NCBI GenBank assembly: GCA_905250025.1
Contig: CAJNOJ010000004.1
Span: 620,001-684,000, forward strand
From: Adineta ricciae
Taxonomy: Eukaryota > Rotifera > Eurotatoria > Adinetida > Adinetidae
Reading direction: 5' to 3'
Length of the DNA: 64,000 nt
Shown here: one piece after another, positions 42,081 to 53,394 of the stretch
Layout of the letters: every line of letters begins with the position of its first letter
Position numbering within the stretch: position 1 is the stretch's first letter
Program-made: the position numbers and the translations under genes
The notes under the pieces: generated by a model
Databases searched by the model: none
The model's input: the letters and a program-made list of their open reading frames with translations, nothing else
Told to the model about the DNA's origin: nothing

Positions 42081-43299
42081 CTAAAGTTTCGACAAGCGTA
42101 TGACAGCTTGTGTTAAATAGTAATCACCATAGGACAAGGAAACATCATAAGGGTTCTTCGGATAAGATCCAATTGTACCATTGACTAATAAAGCAGGTAA
42201 TTTGTATTGTTTATCACCATAGATCATATATTTTGGACTAGACAGCTGGTCAACAACTCCCTTTGCAGCAGCCAAAAATCGATCTCTGAGATCTGGTGTC
42301 ACATATCCTGATAATTCGACAAGCGCACTTGCGAAAATCGCTGCTGCTGATGTATCTCTTGGTTGATATGGTAAGGTCGAATTACGAGGAGCATCATAAT
42401 CCCAATATGGAATTAAATCAGTACTACTGGGAAGGTGTGTCAGAACATAGTTTGCTGCACCAATGGCTTTGTCAAGAAATGGTTGATATTTTGTATAACG
42501 ATAAGCAATAGTAAAACCGTGAACTGACCAGCTTTGTCCGCGTGCCCATGTTGACCAATCGGCATAACCTACAGAATCAACAGTTGGAAAACTAGCAGAT
42601 CTAGAAATTGTTCCTACCCTGTGCGGTGTATTTTCGAATAACACTTCCATCTTTTTCATCGTATTCAACCACGTGATATGTGCTATTGTCATCTCGAAAA
42701 TGTTCATGCATTGTTCGATTAGCATGTTGCCGTGCTATGTTATATAATGTTTGATCTTTCGTCTGATTGCTCGCTTCGAACAATAATTCTAAGTTCATCA
42801 TGTTATCAATGATAACTAGAAAACCTTGTGCACTGTTCCATGATCGAGTACACCGAACAATTGGCGAATATCGAGTAGCTAACGAATGTGCACCCGTAAC
42901 AACTACATTCAGATATTCGGGAAGTTTCAATAGTCGATAAGCATTGCCAAAGCCAGACATGATGACAAAACCAACGTCATGCGTACCTGTAACGTTGGCA
43001 AAGGGAGCGGTTGGAGTTGTCACGGCAATGGCACGTTTCAGCGATTCTTGTGATGCATTGTATTGTAAAATATTCCAGAAGACTCCTGGAAAAAATCCTG
43101 ATGTCCATCCACTTGTTGCCGTCGTTGATTTCCAGTCCAATTCTAATGGATTGCCGTACGATGGATAGAATTTGCCTTCTGAGTCAACAAATTCGGAATA
43201 GAGTGTAGAGTATTGAACGGATGCATAGCGCATTACATCTATGGCAAGCACATTCGCACATAAGAACAAGAAACTACTGAAAACCAAACGAATAGCCAT
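42081..43299 (-). CDS. Secreted glycoside hydrolase, GH88/GH105-type unsaturated uronyl hydrolase
   Basis: Two exons, 43299-42618 and 42568-42081 (intron 49 bases), encode 389 residues. The start before AIRLVFSSFLFLCANVLA gives a clean signal peptide and lies just after a minus-strand TATA-like run; the open frame continues upstream, but beyond that run. An alpha6/alpha6 barrel pattern follows: SGWTSGFFPGVFW, THDVGF with one catalytic Asp, NMMNLELLF, TAQGYADWSTWARGQSW spanning the intron, and RDTSAAAIFASAL. GH88 enzymes remove unsaturated uronic acid from oligosaccharides made by polysaccharide lyases. Such enzymes are mostly bacterial and fungal, so transfer followed by intron gain is likely. 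Confidence 0.88.
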
Positions 43300-43350
43300 C
43301 GAAATTAAGAAGAAAATGTCATGCAAGATGGGAGATAAACGACTTTTTTG

Positions 43351-43360
43351 TATATATATA
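43351..43360 (-). promoter_or_regulatory. TATA-box-like site of the GH88 gene
   Basis: TATATATATA about 50 bases upstream of the chosen ATG (43299). It helps to prefer that ATG over the one at 43365, which lies upstream of the site. Confidence 0.4.
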
Positions 43361-43533
43361 GACATTTTTTGTTAATTTTGTTTGCAAAGATAACACTTGA
43401 TAACAACTAAGTTACCTATATTTTATCTTCAAAACGCACAAAAGAAAAAGAACCACCGTACTAAGATCTCATGAGTTGTTTCTTAGTTTGGTAATAAAAA
43501 TGACAAGCAACAAATCCTCAAGTAGTTCGTCTA

Positions 43534-44268
43534 TCATTCGTCATCACTGAGCTTGCTTTTCATCTGTCGCTGTTGAGCCAATGATACTCCTACATCAGAG
43601 TTTTCATCCATAACCAATCGAGTATATCTATGATTGAAAGTTTGCTTCAAATTCGACCGATAAACATACACTGCTGTCAACAATAGAATGAAGGCAACAG
43701 TAGTTTCACCAGCAATTGTGATGTTGAAAATCAATGAAAAATTCCATGGCGGTTCGTAGGCGTAATGTCCACCGCTGATCATTGATAACAAAGAATACAG
43801 TACCGTAAGGAAAAGCATCTGTTGAAGATTTGTTTGTTGTTTTGTACAGCATGATAAAACTTTTCGAGTAACGATGATAAATAAAATCGACAAAGGAAAA
43901 TTGAATAAAAACGTTTGCTCCATTTCACTGAAAATAAGTTTCTCATAAAGATGTTTCGGTTCAAAATATCCAGCAGGATCATATATATTGTGTGCGTAGT
44001 GTGCCACATGGAAGATAATGTTCAATAATAAAATCACCGGTACGATCAATCGATAAAACTGATCTTGTTTGAGTATAGCTCGATTTTTCACATAAACTAA
44101 TATTAAATTAATCAATGTCACGAGTCCCAGAAGGATACATATGATAACCATAACTATTCGAATCAATGTCACCGATTGACTGGATTCAAATATGAGCACA
44201 TCTTTGTTTTGAAATGTACCTATTCGAAATAATGAATCCGATGGAAGACTTTCTTTCGAGTAGTTCAT
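43534..44268 (-). CDS. Unknown multipass membrane protein
   Basis: A single exon encodes 244 residues. About six hydrophobic segments, including IRIVMVIICILLGLVTLINL, LIVPVILLLNIIFHVAHY and TVAFILLLTAVYVY. Several His in the membrane region (NIIFHVAHYAHN, SGGHYAYEPPW) could bind a metal, but this is speculation. The C-terminal tail is charged and ends KSKLSDDE. I do not recognise a named family. Confidence 0.65.
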   Translation of the reverse strand: MNYSKESLPSDSLFRIGTFQNKDVLIFESSQSVTLIRIVMVIICILLGLVTLINLILVYVKNRAILKQDQFYRLIVPVILLLNIIFHVAHYAHNIYDPAGYFEPKHLYEKLIFSEMEQTFLFNFPLSILFIIVTRKVLSCCTKQQTNLQQMLFLTVLYSLLSMISGGHYAYEPPWNFSLIFNITIAGETTVAFILLLTAVYVYRSNLKQTFNHRYTRLVMDENSDVGVSLAQQRQMKSKLSDDE

Positions 44269-45027
44269 ATTTCCTTTTGAAAATCAAATATCCAAGAAAC
44301 GAAAGCTTTCCACAGATTACCTGTCCTCCATGAAGATACTGTTTTCTTGTTGCTACTAGGTGTAATATCGAAATATTGCACCATCTGCGTTAGTATAAAA
44401 CGTATTAATATGACTAAAACGGCACATGAATAAAGAGTGACATTTTAGTACTAGATTTATCAGCCATTTCTATTGAATTCTTTCTCGTAGTACTTCATTC
44501 GTTCGGTATTAACTGAAATAACTAAATTTTATCTGCTCAATAGGAAAAATCATTGTTGTTCAAATGTCTGGAATTGAAAGCTCTGATTTTCTTCGTTGAG
44601 TCTGGGAATAGCATAAGTTACACCTACAGGAGACAAAAAAATGTAATTTAATATAAAAAGCAAATAATCATAGTTGGTAAATAATGAAAGGAAATGTGTT
44701 GAGTTTCGTAAATATTATTGATCTTATCAAAAAATAGATAAATTCGAAAGATATGATAATAAACATGTCTGCTTTCTTCCTTTTATTATTATACCTGTTC
44801 TATAAATTGATAAAACAATTAAATATAACATACATTTTTTTTCCGAATGTTCTAGGGTAAAAATAAAGTTTACTGTTGCTATTTTAGATTGATTTGTGAA
44901 TGCAATAAGAATGAATATCAAATCGGTTCTATTCTTAACGTCTAGTCTCTTGCAGACTATCGTTTTCGTATGGTCAGATTCATAGAGAATCGAATCAATT
45001 AATTAACAGTAATTTTTTCTTTGATAG
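44269..45027. other. Intergenic region
   Basis: AT-rich, between the start of the multipass membrane protein gene and the pseudogene at 45028. Earlier exons of the pseudogene could lie here, but I cannot identify them. Confidence 0.35.
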
Positions 45028-46859
45028 CATAGGCAATGTACGTACAATACTATTATCAGTCATGCCTGGTCGAATGACCGCTACTGCTCGTCATCTTCTT
45101 GATCCAGAGAATAAGGTCTATTTCTATTCCATGGAAGGAGAATTATTCGAAGTGAATGTGCGCACATTGGCAGTTACTAAACTGTTTCATAAGCCTATAC
45201 CGGGCAGGTACGGCAAAGGTGCTTACAGTTCTCAAAATTTACTTGTCTTGGCCAATAATGGCGAATTCCCTTTTTTTTACAATTAATACTGCCGATCTAA
45301 AAGTCGGTAGTCTACCTAAAAAATAGCGAGGAGATGGGCTTCTTAGCTACTTGGGACGGGAAGGAAGAATGGAAACAAATTGAACGCAGACAATTCACAG
45401 AAGTATCTGGCCAAGGTGGTATTTACGGTGCTCCAGATAGCGTCACACTACTTTGGACCATCGGATGGGATAGACGTTCTGTTATATTGAAATTACTCGA
45501 TAATGAAAATTGGTATACTTATCGTTTACCAAAATCTCCCCATACATTTTTTGATCATCGAGGTGGTTGGTACAATGAATGACCACGTATTCGTGACGTT
45601 GGCAGAAATCAACCGTTAATGGATATGTACGGTATGTTCTACGATTTTCCAAAAACATTTTTGCTCAGGAATAGTTCGGAACTGAAAGCAATTGGTTCAC
45701 ATTTACGTATAATACTCGATTTTACTTATTGGAATGGAAAATTGGTATTGACAAACGATCAAACGACTCTTCTTCAAAATCCTTATCCCGGACGTTGTTA
45801 TGCGAACTTTTGGTTCGAACAATTCGAAGACTTGCAGAGTTGGGGTGAACCTTGGACAAATGATTTTATTCAAGCAAATGTTGCTTCAGATCCGTTCTTG
45901 ATCTATGGTTTTAAAAAGACAGTACTTCATCTAATGCATAATACAACGCGATCAGTCGACTTTACTTTGGAAATAGACAAGACCGGTAATAATCAATAGT
46001 CAATCTATACAACCATTACTGTTGGTGAAACTGGATATAATCATATATCATTCTTTCAAGAGATCTTGTTGTTAGCTGGATGAGAGTTAAAGTAGATGCA
46101 AGTTGCAGAGCATCCGTATTCTTTCACATGACGGGAGATTACCATTCGATTAACAAAACGCATGATATCGTACGTATCCTGAAACTAAATAAAACTTTTC
46201 ATATTGACGATGCGTCAGTGATTGTATCGGATTTTAACGGCACTTTTCGTTTACCAAAAGATGATCCAGCATATGATCAACCGTTCAACAGATATTGGCC
46301 ACGAGATGATCGTGAACTAGAAACAGAACGTTTTATGTTGAATGTTCATGGTACTTTTTACGAAGCAGGTCGCGAAGCTGGATACGTTGGTATAAGACCA
46401 ATAGCTACTCATAGCAAGAAAATTATGGATTTTGCTTCATGGCGAGGCATAGTTATCCTGACTGGAACGAAACAGAACGCCAGCTTTGATGGACACTACT
46501 TTCCGACATCACGAGGTAATGATCAATGGTTTGGAATGATAGAAGATCTATGGAAATTAGGTAAACCACGTGGAGAAGGTGCTCTATGGAAGGAAAATTA
46601 TGTGAATACAAATGAAATCTCATTAACGTATCTCATGACCGGCTATGATAAGAAAACAGTTAGTATAACTGCAGATACTAACATCAATGTTACTCTACAG
46701 GTTAACGTTGAGCTCCATGGATGGCACAACTACAAACCTATGCAAGCAATTGCTGGAAGTACAATACACTATGTTTTCTCGGATGGATACAGTGATCACT
46801 GGATTCGAGCAGTTGTTGAAAGAGCTTGTACTATTACAATAAGCTTCAAATACCAATAA
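45028..46859 (+). pseudogene. Decayed gene of an unnamed, bacterial-looking secreted protein family
   Basis: Four open pieces (45028-45286, about 45325-45582, 45583-45999 and 46055-46859) read as one protein. The lesions are a frameshift near 45275-45325, TGA at 45580-45582 where Trp is expected (WYNE*PRIRD), TAG at 45997-45999, and another shift near 46045-46075. Segments such as KVYFYSMEGELFEVNV, GQGGIYGAPD, TIGWDRRSVILKLL and GMFYDFPKTF look like a beta-propeller-type protein I associate with bacterial genomes, but I have no family name. The 3' part alone (260 codons) is intact. Confidence 0.7.
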
Positions 46860-46912
46860 ATATTTTTGACTTGCGTTTACTAATCATGTGCTGTAAAGAT
46901 TAATTTTTTTAT

Positions 46913-48649
46913 TTAACAAATGCACATTTGAATTACATTCGAGAAAAAATCATCTCGCTTAATGACAAACGGCGGAGATAACTGCGATCGTAGACTGGAC
47001 AAAAAGGAATCATCGTTTTCGTCTAGATGCTCCCCATATAGCGATTCTATAGTTAGTAGTCGAAGCTGTTTCATGCTTTCCACTAATTCAAATACGGTAA
47101 TTCCATTGAATAAATAGATATGAAGTATTTCACATTGACTACCGAGAACCGAACGGCTCAATGAGAGACATTGACGATTATCCAGGTAGAAATCGCTACA
47201 TCGTAAATCTAATCGACGAATGGACGTGTGAACGAGCTGAAATACATGTTTTATTGCCATAGTTAACGAATAGAGATTAGGTAGATGATCGATCAGATTT
47301 TGGATCTGTACTAAAGTTATATTCACATCCTTGTCGTCACCAAATATAGTCAATGATGTTACTTTTTGTGGATTGGGGATCATGGACCAAAACTGATCAT
47401 GAATAGGAAATTGTATAGAAAGATTCTCGACATTTGGAAAACGAATTTGTGGCGAAAGAAAACGTCTTTTCCCATTACTTTCATATTTTAATTCTGTTAC
47501 ATGGTGATAATCAAGAAAAATAGCATCGTTTGGACACGTAGACTTGTAGACTACGGGGAAATTGAACTGAAACTCAGCGACTTTGTAAGGTAATGTGTAG
47601 AGATGAATTGTACTTGATCTCTGCAGTGGATTCCAATGACATCGAACAAACCATTGATGTTCTTCTAACCAAAACGGACAACGAAATGAATCAAGTAAAG
47701 AATCAATCTGCTCTTTTCTTCTCTTATCGGTATTATCGAATTTGAATGATACATTTAATTGAAATCGTGTTAGATTCGGCAAATAACGTCGAATAAGATT
47801 CTCCCATTGATAACCGTCCAACGGTTGTCGGGATAAACCAACTTCAATAATTAAATGGCAAAGATTCGGCATGTAGCGAAAGAATGGGCTCAATCGATTT
47901 TCATCAATTTGAGATGCTTCGAGTCGAAATCTTCTCATTGTTGAGAATGAATGTTCTACGATTGCACGTTGCTCCGATCTCTCACGTAGTAGAACAGAAA
48001 AGTGCTGCAGATAAGGTGTTTGTTGGAGTAGAGAGTGTATGTCATTTTCTCCATATTCTCTACCCCAAATGAATAAATATGTTAACGTCGTCGAAATAGC
48101 AGTAGGTACAACAGTGTTGTCATGTCCAAGATCAATATTGAGGTAACAATAGACAAGTTTTGGTAAACTCCAAATTGTGTCTATCAAACGTTGACCCGTC
48201 ATCCTATCAAATTTCAGATAACAACCAGCAAGAGTCAAATGAGTTAAATTGGGAAGATAACTCCATTCTACCATCATTTCTTCCATAGTATCATTTGAAC
48301 AGACGTCACATAGTGAAAGTCGTTGCAATTGATGAAACTGACGAAGTGTCAGTGCGTTTTCATGAAATAAAGTATAGACTTGGTGAGGTGTATTATCACC
48401 ATTCGAAAGAGTTAATGATTTCACATACTTGGCCAGGATTGGAAGTGATTTGTGACCAATAAATTTCAAGTCAGACAAAGATGCAGACGAAAAATTAACA
48501 TTATACGATTGCAGATGATGGATAATCAAATGATGGAAACGAAAATTCATGCAATGGAATCCTCGAAGAAGATCGGTCGATGGTAAATATGCAAAGACTT
48601 CGAGTAATAATTCATTGGGAAATGATTCTAATATAATCGATGACTGCAT
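46913..48649 (-). CDS. F-box and leucine-rich-repeat-like protein
   Basis: A single exon encodes 578 residues from the ATG before QSSIILESF; the open frame continues 30 codons upstream without motif. The F-box is FPNELLLEVFAYLPSTDLL. Leucine-rich strands follow (LQRLSLCDVC, LTHLTLAGCYL, NLTRFQLNVSF, VENLSIQFP, LRLLTIESL). The C terminus ends VIQMCIC, close to the HVWIC end of its paralog at 24067-25791. It probably serves as substrate receptor of an SCF-type ubiquitin ligase; target unknown. Both copies lack introns. Confidence 0.75.
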   Translation of the reverse strand: MQSSIILESFPNELLLEVFAYLPSTDLLRGFHCMNFRFHHLIIHHLQSYNVNFSSASLSDLKFIGHKSLPILAKYVKSLTLSNGDNTPHQVYTLFHENALTLRQFHQLQRLSLCDVCSNDTMEEMMVEWSYLPNLTHLTLAGCYLKFDRMTGQRLIDTIWSLPKLVYCYLNIDLGHDNTVVPTAISTTLTYLFIWGREYGENDIHSLLQQTPYLQHFSVLLRERSEQRAIVEHSFSTMRRFRLEASQIDENRLSPFFRYMPNLCHLIIEVGLSRQPLDGYQWENLIRRYLPNLTRFQLNVSFKFDNTDKRRKEQIDSLLDSFRCPFWLEEHQWFVRCHWNPLQRSSTIHLYTLPYKVAEFQFNFPVVYKSTCPNDAIFLDYHHVTELKYESNGKRRFLSPQIRFPNVENLSIQFPIHDQFWSMIPNPQKVTSLTIFGDDKDVNITLVQIQNLIDHLPNLYSLTMAIKHVFQLVHTSIRRLDLRCSDFYLDNRQCLSLSRSVLGSQCEILHIYLFNGITVFELVESMKQLRLLTIESLYGEHLDENDDSFLSSLRSQLSPPFVIKRDDFFSNVIQMCIC

Positions 48650-49072
48650 CTTGATTGTACACGTTTGAAAGCTTTTTTCTTTCTTTTCTTTCATATATTT
48701 ATAGTAGTCACATTGCGAAATAACATGATCATTGTGCAATAACTTTGAAAGAGGATTTTTGCTATGTTTGCAGTTTTTTCTGCGCTAGCACAAGTTTCAA
48801 CCGAACTACTTGACAATGTTTATCGAGTAAAAACCAAAACCGATATAAACATGTAATGCCAATGATGTTATCGTGGGAAACTATGAGAAGGAAAAAATGT
48901 TTACATCAGGTCCCAGAAAAAGTCGGCACGGGAATAGAATCACTAGTTGTGTAACACTAACTGTCGTAACGTATCGGTCTCAAAATGGTCTATATCTGAT
49001 GACTTTTTTATTCATTTAAAAGAATGTACTAAAACAGGTTCGAATGCATCATACAAAATTTCAGTTGATTGT
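48650..49072. other. Intergenic region
   Basis: About 420 bases between the F-box gene start and the stop of the Cys-rich secreted protein gene. No gene or repeat seen. Confidence 0.35.
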
Positions 49073-49438
49073 TCACTGTAACAAAGCTAAAACTCTTCCC
49101 CACCATTCGAGAAAGTTCCATCCGTAGGAATCATTTTGACTTTTGCTTTCGCTAGTCTCTTGCTTAATAAAGTCATTACATGGTCGATCCCCATAACAAT
49201 CATGATCACGATCACATCTTTGCCATTGACCACGCGCACTAGTACTGTCAGTACTTTGAGTATAACACCATGATACACCATCAGTGTTTCGTCTGTCTTT
49301 GATGTAAGACCAACAATGATGATTGTAACAACCACAATGACTTCCATTACAGTCACCCGCCATGGTTTGTCTCATTAGCATTAGCAAGACGAATAGGAAA
49401 GTAATTGCGAATAGAGAAAAATCGAATCTGAATATCAT
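49073..49438 (-). CDS. Small cysteine-rich secreted protein
   Basis: A single exon encodes 121 residues. The N terminus FDFSLFAITFLFVLLMLMRQTMA is a signal peptide with cleavage likely before GDCNG. The mature part has eight Cys in about 60 residues (DCNG, HCGCYNHHCW, WCYT, RCDRDHDCYG, PCND), suggesting a disulfide-rich fold, then a polar tail. I do not recognise the fold; an extracellular or defence-like role is possible but not shown. Confidence 0.65.
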   Translation of the reverse strand: MIFRFDFSLFAITFLFVLLMLMRQTMAGDCNGSHCGCYNHHCWSYIKDRRNTDGVSWCYTQSTDSTSARGQWQRCDRDHDCYGDRPCNDFIKQETSESKSQNDSYGWNFLEWWGRVLALLQ

Positions 49439-50208
49439 AGTTGTCTGGAGTTTTTCCGACAGATGATGTTATTGATCTACATAAAGCGTCAATTATTTGT
49501 ATTAAAATGATTCAATATCTGTTTTTCGAAAAGAGATGTTTTTGTACATACTTGTTCGCTTGTTTGTTCGAGTGGTAATAGTCTATGAGCCAACTACACA
49601 CATCTATTTCGGCTTTTATATCAAAAATCGTTGATTGATAGTGTTTTCCCGTACTACAAAGATTTTTTACCATGACGACTTATCAGTGTATGGGACTTCC
49701 CCATTTCTGACAGTAGACATTGATTGAGAGGAAGAGAATACAGAGTGGGGCTGGGAGAAAAATTGACCTATTTTATCTTGAAAATAAGTTGATATGTACC
49801 CGAATACGTGCTTTTCTTTAACTTTTCGAAAATTCGATCCCATATGGAATACTCAGATCTATTTACTAATTGGATTTATATTTCTCGGGAAGATGCGTTT
49901 TAGCGTTTAATAAATATTTTATTCTTAATAAAAATTGCCAAATTCATTCCATATGAAGTGCTGAATTACTGGTTATCCACCTTCAAAAGTATCATATAAT
50001 AAACAGAATACATAATGTGCACTTTAATTTGTAGTCTTATTCAACTATCAAAGTCACTATGATAGAATAATTAATTAACAAACTATTAAAGCTTTGTCAG
50101 ATTATTCATAGTAGACTTGTTCCACGAGAGTGTTCCTTTCCTTGTCATATGATGTTTACGATAAAGAAACTATCCCATGGGAAACTCTATAATCGACGCA
50201 CACACGGA
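49439..50208. other. Intergenic region
   Basis: AT-rich sequence without coding signal, ending in the left target-site duplication (50201-50208) of the element that follows. Confidence 0.35.
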
Positions 50209-50617
50209 CAGGGGTACAGAATCTGCCCGTCTGCACCTACGCGCGTGGGGGGAAAATTTTTAAGTTTGGGGAAATTTTTGAAAGATTATTGGCTTGGAAA
50301 TTTCTTTAATGCAAAATAAAGAACGAAATTTTCTGTTGTAGATATAAAATAATGATTTTTTGAGCAGATTATCTGATTTGTGTACTAACATAGAGTAATA
50401 TGACTACTTCTTTTATCATTCAGAGTATCCCAGTAACTTCATCTATATGCTCTACATGTCAATTTATTCTACTTTCTCTTGTCCTTTGAATGTAGATACT
50501 TGAATATTTCGTGTCTCTTGCGTTGTCGTTGTGCTTAACCTTTGTTTTCTTTCTTTTTTAACTTGTACGAAAACTATCAAAAACACATCCATATAAGCAG
50601 AACGAAAGATACATATA

Positions 50618-51121
50618 TGTTGAAGTCCAACGTGAGATTCAGGCCAATCTAAGATCCGCTTAGGCGAAAGTGGAATTCCACATTGGACTAGTCCAAACTC
50701 GGATTACTACTATTTTACAATGTAAAACTCAATTTACTTCACCAATTGATATATCCCATAGGTAAGAGCAAGAGGATGAGTGAGACCAAGGTTCTCCTAT
50801 CTATTGCCGATTTCAAAATGAAAATCTGAATTGTAGAAAAACTTTTGTTTAAATTTTAGTAAAAAACCAGACACTTTTAGTAAAAGTTCCGTAGTAATCA
50901 GAAATCAGCTTCAATTTTCATGTTGAAGTCGGCAACGGATAGGAAAACCTTGGTCTCACTCATCCTCTTACTCTTACCTATGGGACATATCAATTTGTGA
51001 AGTAAACTGAGTTGTACACTGTAAAATAGTAGTAATTCGAGTTTGGACTAGTCCAATGTGGAATTCCACTTTCGCCTAAGCGGATTTTAAATTGGTCTGA
51101 ATCTCACGTTGAACTTCAACA
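50618..51121. mobile_element. Long-TIR MITE (504 bp) nested in the hAT-type element
   Basis: Two arms of about 215 bases (50618-50832 and 50908-51121) are inverted copies at high identity, with a 75-base loop. The ends are TGTTGAAGT and ACTTCAACA, flanked on both sides by TA. That fits a Tc1/mariner-type TA target, but the superfamily is not proven. The sequences CACTTTCGCCTAAGCGGAT and TGAGTGAGACCAAGGT are easy landmarks present in both arms. No coding capacity. Confidence 0.85.
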
Positions 51122-51162
51122 TATGTATATACTAACAAAGAGGACTTTTACTTCGATAAAGA

Positions 51163-51240
51163 GGGGAAATTTTTGATCGATTTTATTTTCGTAGGTGGAA
51201 ATTTTTGATCGATTTTATTTTCGTAGGTGGAAATTTTTTA
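51163..51240. repeat. Tandem repeat, 32-base unit, about 2.4 copies
   Basis: The unit TGGAAATTTTTGATCGATTT plus ATTTTCGTAGG repeats twice exactly and then partly. It lies in the subterminal part of the hAT-type element, where hAT transposases often bind repeated motifs (inference). Confidence 0.7.
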
Positions 51241-51486
51241 TTTTTACGGCAGATTCTGCACCTGCACACGGAAGTCAAGATCAATATGATGAAAAGAAAT
51301 TTATAGTCATGGGCTTTTTCGAAGTTGTTCTTTGGAAAGATTACAGTGTTTGCTTGAACACTAATAATCGAATTCTTAGGATATCTACAACTCAGAACGC
51401 TCTTTCAACCCGTCGTACTGTAAATCTTAATGGAAACGACTTTGTGCAATATGTAGATTTCTCTGCTACACAAACAAACAAACATT

Positions 51487-53394
51487 TTAATGTCGTTCAA
51501 CAAATGTGACAAGTGAATGAGTAAGCACTTCACGGAAAGGAAGATGACATTTTTGAATAAGTCTTGCACATAGACATTTCAATTTTAATTGAGTTTTTAC
51601 TTGCAGGATCTGCTTGAGACGAACATCCGATATCAAATCAAATGGTGTTGCAGAAAACATATTCCTCCAATCGAGATGGGCATGATTTGCACAAAGTATT
51701 TGAAATATTGATTCATCTAACTCATTTGTATTAGAAACAAAAATGTGCAAAGCTGTATTTCGTTTCGTATCAGTTTTATCTATATCAGCACCACATTGTA
51801 ATAAAGTACGAACTGTTTGGAAACATGGATATCTGAAAATACGACGTTAATCAATAAAAGTCTGAATAGATATTCACACATACTTGCAAATTCGACTGAT
51901 ACTAGTATCTGAAGATGAAGTAAATTCATTGAGAGATAGCTGTAATAATGTAGATCCATCGAGACGTGTCGCATATTGTTTTCGATTGATAGAGTAGATT
52001 AATCGATGAAAAACGTCCGACTCATTTGTATTGCTATCCAGTGTTTGCATTGAACATACTTTACAAGTCATTGTAATAAGAAAAAGTAGAGTAAGAAGAT
52101 CGAAATCGAAATTCTTTGAATTTTGATCTAATTTCTTCGTAGTCACGTGAATTAATTGGCATAAGTCTTCTAGACGAACGGATGATGATTTATATATAAT
52201 AACTGCGAACGTTTTCACTAAATATCTCAATTGTTTCGAAGAAATCGGTACTGCATGTTGTTCTTGTAACTGCAAAGTATACATCCAAAGTGCGATACCC
52301 TGCTGATATTGATTACTATGAACTAGAGTGGTGCCACGTAGTAGAAGTGAATGTCGATATTTGAAATTCTTCGGTCCAAGTATACGTTCGCGTACAAGTA
52401 ATGCTTCGATATGAAGATTGGCATGATTGGTTTGTATTTCTTGCAATTGTTCACGGGTTTGACATTCTCGTCGATGTTGAAAGACTTCATGAGTTGAACA
52501 TTGCATGGATTTCGGCAATTGATGAGCTAATCGAAGTTGCAGAGCGTGTAAGAGATGTTGCCATGTTTTCTGAAGATTGCATGCTCCGTATTCTTGACAT
52601 GCATAAGCACTTCCGAGTAGTTCTTCTGCTTCGATCTGTTCAAATATAGAACAATGAGAGCCAATTAGATTGACAAGGTCCGCACGTCGTTTTTCTGCTG
52701 CTAACATCAATGGTGTCGTTCGATCATACTTGATTGGTAAGTTTCGCGCGCCTCGATTGATTAGAAATTCGACTAATTCATACGAGCCGCGTTCCACAGC
52801 GAGATAAAGCGATGAACGATGCTCATCATCACATTCATTCACATCACATCCTAGTTCGTCGACAAGGTAATGAACTAGATCAACATGTTCACGGAACACA
52901 CTCAAGATTAAATTCGTATCATTCCGTTCCTTTTTTATCCGCACCTCAGCACCATTTGCGATTAAATAACGAGCGAGAGGAACACTTCCGTGATAGCAAA
53001 CACAGCGTAACGGCGTCGAATTCGTTTTAATTCTATGATTTACTTGTGCTCCATGTTCTACGAAAATTTTTATCAAATTAAAATTGTTATACGCAGCTGC
53101 TACCCACAACACGGTGGTATTCTCATAAACTTTCAACGTTTGCTGATTAACATTAATTTTCACGATATTCAAAACTTCAAGATCGATTGAAAACGAATCC
53201 AGTAACATACACACCAATTCTTCATAGCTATTCAAACAAGCTATCATCAAAAGAGTACATATTTGACTCTCAGATATGTTATACAGGCGATTAAGATATG
53301 TCGTAGGATTTGCCGTCGACAGTAGAAGAGCTTTTAGTGAATCAACGTCGTTCGTTTGAGTTGCGTTTAATAACGATGTATCCATATCGTCCAT
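51487..53394 (-). CDS. FEM-1-like ankyrin-repeat protein
   Basis: Two exons, 53394-51884 and 51832-51487 (intron 51 bases), encode 618 residues, the usual FEM1 length. The start is the ATG giving MDDMDTSLLNA, as FEM1 proteins begin close to the first repeat. About six N-terminal ankyrin repeats follow (TTVLWVAAAYNN, TNSTPLRCVCYHG, RSSLYLAVERG, TTPLMLAAEKR). A TPR-like middle contains IEAEELLGSAYA, and two more ankyrin repeats lie near the C terminus (NTALHIFVSN, FSATPFDL). FEM1 is the substrate receptor of CUL2 ubiquitin ligases recognising C-terminal degrons, and takes part in sex determination in nematodes. Confidence 0.9.

Larger units (their letters stand above)
50209..51264. mobile_element. 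Non-autonomous hAT-type element, 1056 bp, carrying a nested MITE
   Basis: The ends are CAGGGGTACAGAATCTGCC and, reverse-complemented at the right, CAGGTGCAGAATCTGCC, an imperfect terminal inverted repeat. The flanks are an exact 8-base duplication, CACACGGA, at 50201-50208 and 51265-51272. About half the length is a second element inserted later (50618-51121). Near the right end a 32-base unit (GGAAATTTTTGATCGATTTT...) occurs about 2.4 times (51163-51240). No transposase frame is present. Confidence 0.85.
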
